Shown here in pieces: positions 51,301-63,300 of a stretch of 64,000 nucleotides of DNA. A program made the position numbers and the translations under genes. The notes below the pieces were generated by a model, which saw nothing but the letters and a program-made list of their open reading frames with translations, was not told the DNA's origin and made no database searches. Source of the DNA: Candidula unifasciata (taxonomy: Eukaryota > Mollusca > Gastropoda > Stylommatophora > Geomitridae). Each line of letters opens with the position of its first letter. Positions within the stretch are counted from its first letter, which is position 1. Location: contig CAJHNH020006068.1 in NCBI GenBank assembly GCA_905116865.2, positions 271,205-335,204 of the forward strand, in the 5' to 3' direction.

Positions 51301-54300
51301 GTAAAGGTGACCGGTGTAATGTTTACCACATCGCCGATTGGTCTACAAGGATACAGGTGTAGACTATACACTTGATTAACCCAAGGCATGATAGGATCCT
51401 TTTTACTTACCATTGAGAGTAAAGGTACCACCAATTTCTACTGATACATCTAACCTTTACTTTTACTTACCATTGAGAGTAAAGGTACCACCAGCTTCTA
51501 TTGACACATCTAAACAGACTAATATTTTTGTATTATTTTCTTTTTTGTTAAATTAATTGTTTAAAAATTAATTTTTCTTTTTAGGAGCCATCTTGGTATT
51601 TTTGCCTGGATATGATGAAATCATGAATTTGAAAGTCGCTATAACGGAGGATGTTCGTTTTCAACAATCCAGGTGAGTTTCACATCTGTTGTTTTTTCTT
51701 TCTTGTTAATAATCTCATCAGCAGTGGGTCTCAACCTTCCCAATGCCGCGACTCTTTAATACAGTTCCTTCATATTGTGGCGGCGCACCCCCCAACCCCC
51801 CCCCCCCCCCCCCCCAATTATTTTCCTTCATACTGTCAGTGAATATGTGTTTTCTTAGACGGCCTAAAAAAAAGGTTGCGACTGGCAGGTTGAGAATCAC
51901 TGTTCTACAGCGTTACTGATGGCATTAGAGGGAAACAAGTTTGAAACTGGGTTTTGTCATTTTTGTTTTTTCTGTTTATTTTTTAATTTGCAAATGTTTT
52001 TTATGCTGTAAAAACATTTAACCCTTTGAATTCCAACCCCTCACCCCCCCCCCCCTTTCCACCCTTATGTGAGTACCAAGGCCCCATTTTGAGGGGCCTT
52101 TATTATTGCCTGGAGAGAATGAGGCACCTGGGTGTAACCAGAGGGTCTGGCCGGCTCACTACACTCAGAGGAAAGGCAAGACGGACTTTTAACCAGATTG
52201 TGACTGGTACCATCAGTATTGGAACTCTGCGCTGGCTGCTGAAGATGAGGACGGAGCATGCACGGGAATGCTCCGAGTGCTGTGATGTAAATTCTTGACT
52301 CAACTCTACTCAACTCATTTTGAGGGGGGTGAGGTAGACTCACTGTCCCGAACAAGCATATCGTAAAAGTTGACTAATTCGGAAGTTTCCTTTGAAGTTG
52401 GAGTGCATCAGCCTGAGAAGCAGGTAACCAATAGTCTAGCTGGAAAAAAAAAATTTGCCAGATCTATAAAATGGATGTGCATACAAAACTCAAGCTCTGG
52501 AACAAGACTAAAGTCCAGAAGTTGGCAACCAACCAGAATTTTCTGCTGGAGTTTACAGTTGGTGCTAAGAAGAAAAAGAATTCTTGTTTTAATATATCTG
52601 TCCTCCTATTTCTGCTTTCACTGCTACCTTTAAAGTTGTATCATTCTAGAATTATTGTCAACACAGGACTGCAGGTTACACCACTTGTAACTTCTTTGGA
52701 GGTTTAACAGAGTGTTTGGAATTTTCCCTGTTGGTTTACCATCTGAATTCTTTTTTTGTTGTTTGGCATTCATCTTTAAAAAAAACGTTGGCACTTTGTG
52801 TTAGGCTTTATAGCTCAGCTGTAATTTCTCACCTTCTAGCCCATCACATCTTATTTCAGTAAACTCCTAACTTACCTTTTATGACATAATTGTTAGAGTG
52901 CCATGGATCTGTTTTATCCCTCAAAATGAGGTCTTAGAACCCACACAGGGAATCCATGATTAGATTCTTGAATTCTCAGGGGTGGGTCAAACTTTTGGTT
53001 AGCATCCTGGGAGTGGAGAAAATTGACCGAGATGTTATAATTCCACCTCTTGAATTGAGCCACATGTCTGCTATTTAAAGGTAACAATACAATCTACTTC
53101 CAGGTTTGTCATCTACACACTTCACTCATCACTGCAGTATACTGATCAGAAAAAGGTGTTCAAGCCATCTCCTCAAGGAATAAGAAAGATAGTAAGTCTC
53201 AGAACAGAATGTCTTGTTTGGTAGTAAAAGTTTATTTTTCAAGGAATAATAAGGACTGTGTGTAAAGACCAAATGTCCTATTTGTGTGCTATCTGTACTC
53301 CTCAGGGAATAATGAAGTCTCAGAACAAACTATCTTGTTTAGTAATACAAGTTTACTAATCAAGGAATAAAAAGAAAGTTTCTATGGGCAAAATGTTATT
53401 AGTAGTAAAGGTGTGTTTTCTCTGCAGGCACAACTCAAATTCTGTAACAAGTCTAAAATCCAGAGGTTGACGAACAACGAGAACTTTCCACTAGAGCTTA
53501 AAGCCAATGAACGCTAGAATTAAAATGAAACGTAACATTTATGATTAATATAATTTGCTTTCTTAGAACAGTAACTCATGTTATTTCTCATCTTATAATA
53601 CATTTATTCTATGAACTTTTGCAGATTTTATCTACAAACATTGCAGAGACTTCTATCACCATCAATGATGTTGTTTTTGTTATTGACTGTGGCAAAGTGA
53701 AAGAGGTATGTTCCCCCTCCACATTTTACATCATGCTCATTATGTTTGTTAATAGTAAACATTTTGAAAATTGCATTATAGGGGATAGAAGATGCTTTTA
53801 AAATAATTTGGCTCATAAATGAACGGAATGAAGGATTAGACTGTGAGTCCTATATGACATAAAATAAATTGCATAACGGGGTGATGATGATGCTAAGCTG
53901 GTAGTGCAGTAGCTATATGCTTGCCTGCTAGACAAAAGTAGGGTGAGAGAATGGAGGTGGAGGTGGTAACTGCAGCTCTCCGGTGGCTAGAGAACAAAGT
54001 GCATATACATGTCATAATTGTAACAGACTCTGAAAGCATGCTGAAAAAAAGGTGAAGACAGGGTTGCTTTGAGCAGAGTGGCAAGCTTCACTGGAAAGGT
54101 CACAGGTAGTGAGCATACTTTGGATCTTTTCTCCAGGCCATGCTGGCGTGGTGGGTAATGAACAGGGAGACAGATTGGCTGGATCTGCAACCACTGGGTG
54201 GTGAATTGTTAAATGACAAGGCAGATGTGGTCACGGCTCTTAGGTAACAAGCAACATAATCAGTAGAGAAACAAGATTATGACCTGGAGAGAATGAGGCA

Positions 54301-57300
54301 CCTGTGTGTGATCATAGGGTCTGGCCGGCTGACTACACTCAGAGGAAAGGTATGACGGACATTTAACCAGATTGTGACCGGTACTATCAGTATTAGAACT
54401 CTGCGCTGGCTGCTGAAGATGAGGACGGAGCATGCATGGGAATGCCCCGAGTGCTGTGATGTCAATTTATAACTCAACAAAATTAAGGTTTGAATCCAGA
54501 CAAAGGATTTTTTGTTTCTTCTTCTAATAATTGACCTTAGCTCCCAGCCTAAAGTTTGTTTCAGGAAATGTAAAGTAAAGGTGGTCATTTTTGTTTCAAC
54601 CAAATTACTCATCAGGTGCTGATTTTATAGGTTTAGCATGATATGCCTAATCTGCTAATGACTTGAAAATCTTGCATGACTCACTGAACTTACTAGCTAA
54701 TGTGTGTTTAAAAGTTAGATGGATAATTGGGATAAGGAAGAAAGTGAAAGATCAATAAATAGTATTTTAACACATACTGTGACTAGGAAAGGTAAAGATA
54801 CATACAAATAGTTGGTTTAAATACCTTTTTAACAGGGCTGTTCTGTTTCTGAATTTTTTTTCTTTTCGGGGAGGGGTGGGTGGGGTTAAAAAAACAACAT
54901 AACTTCCAAACAGAACCTAGGTTCCTGATCAGCCAGTCCTGAAGCCTTTTCCTTCACTAAATGAAACTGTAGCGAAAGAGCAACTTTCACTCTTTGCAGT
55001 CTCCTGTAGTCTTTCAGAGGTATTTTGATGTCTGATGCAGAGCACAGAGAATTCTGAGAGAGAGGTAAAAAATTACTTCAGGCAAGCTGGGGCACAAATG
55101 ATTTACAGAACCCATAATTCTTGGTTTCGCCAGTTTTTTTTTTTTTTTTTTTCAAAGTAATACGGACCACAGCAGAAATTGAATCTTAGTATGTAGAGGT
55201 TTATGAAATTGTGAAATGAATTCACTAATATTTCATTAACAGAGTTCATTTCACATTAATTCTTATGAGGGAAATGGTATCAGTGCTCCACAACTCTGTT
55301 TTTGAACAACTTTCAAGAATTAATTAAGTTTGAGAATGAGGTTTTACAGACTATCAAACACTTCCTTTCTTGAGTTTCCTAGTCATAGTTTGTTGCTGTA
55401 TGAACCATGATAAGCTGTCGTAACAACACTTCCGGTTTGTGCCATGCCCCCATAAATATCATTTTACCAACTTTGTTATATTGGCTGGTTCACAAGAAGC
55501 AAAGCTGAACAGCATGGTATCGTTTGCACCTACACAAAGTTTAGGATTATTGGGACTGATTATGTTTGCTAACAATAGCATTTAGATGGTGTTTTCTTGT
55601 GAAAAAAAAATTGCTTTTTTTAATAACAAATTATCAGAATTTCTTGTTAATCACAATGGGAACCCAGGTCAAGAAAGAGTCACGATATAATTATTTTTCG
55701 GCTCAAGAGGTGTAACCTAGTTAATTCTCTGCTGTATTTCTGTTTGCTGATTAATCCCCCTATTCTGTATTGAATTTAGTATTGTTTTAATGATTGTGTT
55801 CGGGAATTTCCAAAATAGGGTCAGTGGCATTGTTTTTTTTTTTCTAGGCCACTGATATGACGGTTAAGTTAACTCTGTGAAACAAGGGAGTAGCTGAGAG
55901 ATATTTTATTTTTCTCTATTAGAAAACCTATGATGCTCTGACATCCTTGACAATGCTAAAAAGCAACTGGATATCCAAAGCCAGTGCTCTGCAGCGAAAG
56001 GGAAGGTATGTATGTTTATGTGATATGTTGGTTAACAAAAATATCAAATTACACTTGATTAGATACTATGTTTCCTCAAAAATAATACCCAACAAGGAGA
56101 ATGAGCACAGACATTATTTTTTTTAGCTTGCTTGTAATGTAAGCTTACCTCCAATGTAAGCTCTTGTTAGGATCATCAGCCAGATATACAGATTTTGTCT
56201 GTCCGTTAAAATACAAGACACATGATGGGCGTTTTTGAATTATAAATTAATAAATGTATAAACAAAACTAAATAAATAATAATGTTGACAATCATTTATT
56301 CTTCAGAAAAATTATGATTTACAATAATACTCAAGCTGGCACCTTTTTCGTACATGGAAACAAGTCATCCCCTTAAAATGAACCTTAAACTTTTGGAGAA
56401 AAACCTAATTTAAGACGCAGCCTTATTTTCCTGGAAACACTGTAGTACAGTTCTGTCCTAAACTGTCATAGTGAAAGTTATAATGATACTTTGGAAACCT
56501 CTGTTTCCATCTTTAGGATTTCTGACACAAACACTTAGATAAACATATGTCTTAACACTTGAAGACAGTGTGCTATATGCATGATGTTCTGTCTATCAAT
56601 CTTTGCTCCAATAGTCAGAATTTTCTTTTTAAAATCTGTTTTAAGACACCATTTTGTGTTCAGTAAATAATTCTGTATTTCCGAGAGGTAGACAGATAAA
56701 TTATTGTTTACTTATACTTAATCCTTTTAATCCAGAACAAGGTGATTTTTCAGTAGCAAGCGAATAGTTCTGATTCCGGTGCCATTAACTGTCTGATTGT
56801 ACATCTGTCTTGCCTTTTCCCTTGAGTGCTGAGCGTCGGCCAGATCCCCTGGTAACTCCCCACAGCACCATTCTCCTCAGACGTAATGATCTGTTTGTAC
56901 CGCCACACTGTTCATGTGCTCTCAAAGGGCCCTCACAATATCTAGCTTGTCATACACCAATTCACCACAAAGTGGTGCAGAACCGGCCAATTTATCTGCC
57001 TGCTCGTTTCCCAACACACCAACATACTTGGAGAAAATATTAAAAGGACGCTAACTACCCTGGTCAGCAGGGTTAATAAAACATTACTTTAGCTTCTACG
57101 TTGGCCCATCTTAAAATGGGTACTAGAAAAGTTTTATGGGAATTAAAGACAGCTGACACGAGGTTGACCACATCACACTTCAGTTGCCGATACTCGTATA
57201 ATATTGATCTAGCACCCTAAGATAGAAGCGTAAGTGGCATTTAAACGGTCAACTTACTTTGCCTACTGTGCTCCCTCCACCGCTTTCTTAATGATCCAAT

Positions 57301-60300
57301 TGACATTTTGTGTTTGAAAGCCCCGCTCTTGTGGTTCTTCTTCCTTGTTATGTGAATTGTTAACATCTGTGGCATGAGTTTGCATTTTGTAAATGATAAC
57401 ATTAATTCACAGCACATAAATAACCCAGTAAAATGGATGTAAACACAAAACTCAGGTTCTGCCACAAAGACAAAGTCCAAATGGCTGAGCAACTAGCACC
57501 TTCTGCCGGAATTCACAGCCTGTGAACACACACACAAATTTGGTTCATAGCAGTGCCTGAACACATTGCCTCTTTAATGCTTTCCAGGGCAGGGCGTTGC
57601 CAGAGCGGCAAGTGCTATCATCTGTTCAGCCGATCCCGGTACATGCACCTTCAGGACTACCAGACCCCAGAAATTCTGCGATTACCTCTTCATGTAAGAT
57701 GTTTTGTTCAAGAACTGTCTTTATCCATTATGTTGCTTATTGTTTATGTTATAGTATAAAGTTAGGCTGTATTATTGTGGTGATGCTGTCTTGTGTGTCA
57801 TATACTGTTTCCGACATAATGTCGGGTTATGTTATTTTGTAACTTCAGCTTTTTTGTCACATATAGTTTCTGTTATAATTTTGAACTATATTATTTAGAT
57901 GACTTTTTCTATTGTATCACCTATAATTTCTTTCTTATTTTTTAGTTAAGTTAGTTTGGTAACTTTATCTGTATTGTCACACATTGTTTCTATTATACGG
58001 TTGGATTATATTATTTTGATGACAATCTATTGTGTCACATTGTTCCAGTTATACTGTAGGTTTAGCTTTAGGTTTAGACGATGTATCAACATCATGGCAC
58101 AAGGATAGTAACCCATAAGTGCACCGTTCTACTTCTGACTCAAGCCTGAGTTCGAAATGCACGAATTCTGTAGCACCGGCGAGGATTCTTAAATACTTTG
58201 GGTAGATTTTAAACTCCAAAGTTTACCCTGTTGGTGCCGTTGGGCTACTCTTTTCCGATTTCCAACTGCCAGGGAATTTGTTACACGTTCAACAATACAC
58301 ACGGGCATCCAATCTTATTACCTGGAGACCAGGAGAAAAAATCCCAGGCTTCACCCAGGACCTCCAGCACCCGAGGCAGACACCATGGTTCAAGACCATT
58401 CAGCCCCCCCCCTACGATAACATTTTATATTAACACATCTTTACCTGTGCAGGACTGCAGGATACACCTGGCTGGTGTAGCTGTTATCAGTGTCTAAATT
58501 GTAACTTCTTTGGAAGTTGAACTGGGTCTCTGGAATTTTCCATGCTGATCTGTCACCCGGCATGATATTTTGTAATCTCAGGGTGGTCAAACCTTCAAGC
58601 AGCAGCCCAGACAGGAAAAAATGAACAGGCGGACAGACCTTACAACAAATTGTTAAAATTGTAGACTATATTATGTTAACGACCTTAGCTATTGTGTCAC
58701 ATATTGTTTCTGTTATGATGATGGACTGTATTGTTTTGGTGATTATATATAATTTAATATTAGTGTTACCTTTCCTTTGGGGTAAAAAGGCAGGCCAGAA
58801 AGGAATCATGATGCATGGGCAACACACAAGTCTCCTCAATACTGCCCAGGCTTTATGCTCTGTAGAGGAGGAACTTCCTATGCCTTTAAATGGCAGAATA
58901 TAACATTTGTATCACATTTTCTTTTTAAATTGTACACTTTTTAGATGATCACTGATTGTGTCACAGAGTTTTGTCTGTATTAATAATTTTGGGGTGTACT
59001 ATTTTGGTGTCCAAATATCATTTACCACATATGGTTTCTTGTTGTAATTGTAGACTACATTTAAGAGATTCTATCCATTTTGTCAAATATTGTTTCTTTT
59101 ATAATTGTGAACTTTTAATTGACCTTAGCTGTTGTGATCTTGGTACTGCACTGAAGCAGATTTGATGCCAAAACCTTCAGCAGGCAGGCCCACACTTGGC
59201 CACTGCACTACCCTGACTCCTCACATCATTTGTTGTAATTCTGAATATTTTGTGCAATTTTTCAGGAGCTGTGTTTGCATACCAAGCTGTTGGCTCCAAA
59301 CTCCCAGTCAGTGGAGACTTTCCTTAGTAAATGCCCACAGGCACCTCCACAGTTGGTCATCAGAAATGCCATTCAGAATTTGAAGGTATTAACTTACTCA
59401 GTTCTAATTATATTGACTGACTGACTTTCTACCCCACCAGGACATCACATAAGCGATAAACACCCGATGACACAATGTGCCACTATGTGGATGAGGATCA
59501 CCGTGGAAACCGCGTTCAGCCATCAGGCCATATTTATGGCCGGGCTATATATTGCGGCCCCTGGCAATAGCCAGAGTAGGGCTTCAAATAAAGAAAAATT
59601 TCATCCTAAACAGGAAGAGAAAATTATTACAGATGTTCTAATTATAGAAAATTAGCAGCTGGTAACAAGAGACTTTGAGGTCTGCTGTTAAAAGAAAGAA
59701 AACCCCATAGGAAAAGAAAATGAGAACATCCCAGAAACAGTGTCATCATACATGTTTGTAAAAATTATCACATTTCAGACTCATTCTCAGCTGAAGATAA
59801 TTTAAGGAACAGTGACTTTATTTGAGCAGAAAACCACCTCATTTGCAGTCTTTGGTCTCACGTTTAGAAGTACATGGTGGTTATTGCCCTTTGGATATTT
59901 TCTCCAGGATATGCAGGTGTAATCAGATATGATCCAGCAGATAGACTGGCTTGCTCTGCACCAGTAGGTGATGAATCGAGGCATGACTCGCTAGATGTGG
60001 TCAAAACCCTTTAGAAGCAAGTGAACAGTATGGAAGCATAAGTAGATCATTAAGGTCTGGAGAGAATGATGCAGCAAGCAGTGACCAGGATATTTGGTTG
60101 ATACTCAATACTCATAAGAAAGGAAAGGCTGTCGTATAATCAGACAGTTACTGGGTACCATTGGATTAGAACCCTGCACTGGCTGCTGAAGATTGCTTGC
60201 TAATGGGAATGTTTTAAGTGCTATGATGTTGGTTCTTAACTCAACTGATCTGACCTGATTGTGCTGATGATGTATTGTTGTTGCTGGTGAATCCTTTAGA

Positions 60301-63300
60301 AGACTGAGAATTTTAACTCAATTAAGTCCAAAATATTGGTATTTAGGTCACCTGAGTCCTGAAAAACACATCTGTTTATCAGAATGAAGATGTTATTTTA
60401 TAGACTTTCTGCCATTCCAGAACTAAAGTACCGCATCCTTGGGATCTGTATTGCATACTCTCCTTCCTTTCTTCATAGCCATGACCTGCTTTGCATGGCA
60501 AATATCAAAATGAGATGACTGCAGTAAAGTTTTGAAAGTCTTAAAACGATTAGAAAAACAGGAATATGTCAGAAATATGTCAGAAAATGGGGCTAATTAC
60601 ATGTACAATTGACAAACAAAGCATGTTGCTGGGATTAGCTTTCATCAGCAGAACAGATTTGGTACCCTTCTCTCCCACCCTTTGCCCCTGGTAATCAGAT
60701 TTCCCTAACTGCCTCCCCATTCGTCTGTAAGAGGCATACCTATTTGATTTATTTCCTTTACAAAATTTGAAGCAGTCCATGCAAGTATCACCTACTGTAT
60801 ATAATTCTGTCACTTATTATTAGTTTATTTTGATCTGTTTATTATTAGTTTGTTTCATTTGTTAACATAATATTGGAATACCCTAGAGAAGTCATTTCAG
60901 AGTCAGTTCATTTGGGTGTGTTGTGTTTCTTGTCGTTTATTCTGCTGATGAAGGCTAATTACTGCAAGATTCTTTGTTTGTCTGTTGTAATTGGTCCTGA
61001 AAAGCTGACATTTATTTTATGTTTGTCCAATCTTTTGTCCATGGCAAAGAAAGCACTAGTCAGATGGAAAGAATTTGCGGTAAATTTTCATTATTAAACT
61101 GCCAGGTTCCCCTTGCAGTTGTTCTTGGCAATGGTCAACATTTCTGGTTTGCCAGACTGCATACTTTCTTTCCTAACATGATGTCCCTTGTAATATTAAT
61201 CAAGCCTAAAATGCTGCAGAAAAAGGACCTGAATTTAATCACAAGAAGACATTATGCACAAATGTGGTGGCTGCTTATAAATAGACCTTCCACAAATGCT
61301 TCCAACCCTAGCAAGTTCACAAGGAAATATTTTTACTGACTCATGGAGACTAGTTTGAAGGAGTTTAGGCTTTCAGACATCCATGTGAGTAGCTGTATTT
61401 TTCCTGTCCACAGTTAAAATACTTTCTGAATAGACCCTGTAAAAGCCATTTACAGTTAAAACCAGTGTTCAGGCTTAGTATTTGTTTTTAAATATCCATT
61501 CACTCATTTTTTTTTAATTTGATCTCGGCAGCATACTTTCAGTTTCTTTAATGACATATAGTGTTGCTAAGCTTATACCTTTTTTATCTCAGAAAATTGA
61601 TGCTCTAGACACCTTCGAAGATATGACAGAACTTGGTCAACACCTTGCTGATCTGCCTATAGAACCAAGATTGGGCAAGATCATTCTGTATTCTGTTGTG
61701 CTGAAGTGCCTGGATCCTGTTCTCACTATTGTCAGCACATTGTCCTACAAAGAACCATGTATGTACTGTTTGATGTTTTGGAAGGAACTGATTATGTATG
61801 TGTGAATGTGGGTGGGGTGAAAAAGGTAGGCGGGGAGTTTCTTTGGCACTGTTCTGCAAGGAACTGATTACATTTTAGTGATTATTTGGCACTGTTCTTC
61901 AAGGAACAGATTACATGTTAGTGTTTATTTGGCAGTTTTACAAGAAACTGATTAAATTTTAATGTTTATTTTACATTGTTCTGCAAGGAACTGCTTATAT
62001 TGTTTATTGTAGTTGACACTTTTCTACAAGAAACTGGTTATATTTTAGTGTTTATTTTGCCGTTCTACTGATAATTGTTTTGTATCATTTATATGAGGCT
62101 GTTTTGTAAAAAAAAAAAACTGATTATATTTACGGTTTTTTGAGCACACATTTTTACAAGCAATTGATTATATTGTAATGTTTATCTGTCAGTTCTGCAA
62201 CGAACTAATTATATTTTAGAATGTATTTGATACTGTTCTGTAAGGAACTGATTATACAGAGTGCTTCGTTTAAGGTTACTCACTTTAAAAGGGAGTTAAC
62301 ACATTGATTGTACGTAGCATAAATGAATACAACGGAAGATTATTAAGTAAGTCAGTGTACTGGTCTCACAAAACGTGCCTCTTGTCTTGAATACAACATT
62401 TTCCAGATGTCCAGGTACAATTGCCATGACTCAACTTAGAGTGTCCTGCATAATCTCTTCACAATCTCCTGACGAATTTAATTTTTAAAGTCATTAATGT
62501 CAAGGAGGGTCTGAGTGAAACTTGAGATTTCAAATACCTCCATTCAAAAAAGAAAAAGATAAGGTCTGCTGCAGTGAGGTCTGGTGAAGTGGAAGCAGTA
62601 ACAAACAGTTGCACTACAATAGCCCAACGTTTGACTTGCAAATCAAATTTTGGGGGCCAAGTGACCTATTTACCATTGTGTCCTGAGAAGCTATGAGATC
62701 AGCAGGTCAGTGCTGTAATTGCTGCTTATACCTCACGGCTGCAGTGATTTATCCCCAAAAAGCCTAGTTAATGGCAGTGGTTCTATTTGTGCCTGCAGTA
62801 TTCAGGAGGCTCTGGATATGGTTATATTTATTTTTAAAAGAGTGTGGGAAAATGAAGGGGGGGGGGGGGGTGTCTTGTAAAACAAAAAAATGGCCTTTTA
62901 AAAGCCATTATGACATCGTAACATGCTCCTAGTCTAGTGTTAGAATTTCTATGAGGTCATGGTATAATTTGGGAGTCGCCATGATGTAGTGGCTAGACAC
63001 TCAGCTGCAGATTGGAAGGTCATATGTTCGGGTCATGGCATAGCCAGACTTTGTTTTGTTTTTTTTGTTTTTTTCAAGAACCTTGAGTGGGTGACAAGTG
63101 CAGTCTTAGGAAGTAAAGACGGCTGGCGTGATGCTGAAAACATCATGCACCAAGTGCCATAATGTCTTTAAAAATACAGGTCTAGCCCTATGTTCCCAGT
63201 ACGCCTTTTTACTTTAAATGGTATAAGTCATCCGATACATTTCTTTTTACGCCCAGGGGACTATAATCTTTTTAATTCTTCACTCCGTTCATGCTTATTG

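Noticed and set aside
57750..58065. CRISPR-like array
   Set aside because: Units are contiguous and degenerate with no unique spacers, in an animal intron.
60873..61339. Overlapping 74- and 106-codon ORFs in YTHDC2 intron 19 as a nested gene
   Set aside because: No recognised domain, beside a repeat arm, with no splice or start context to support them.
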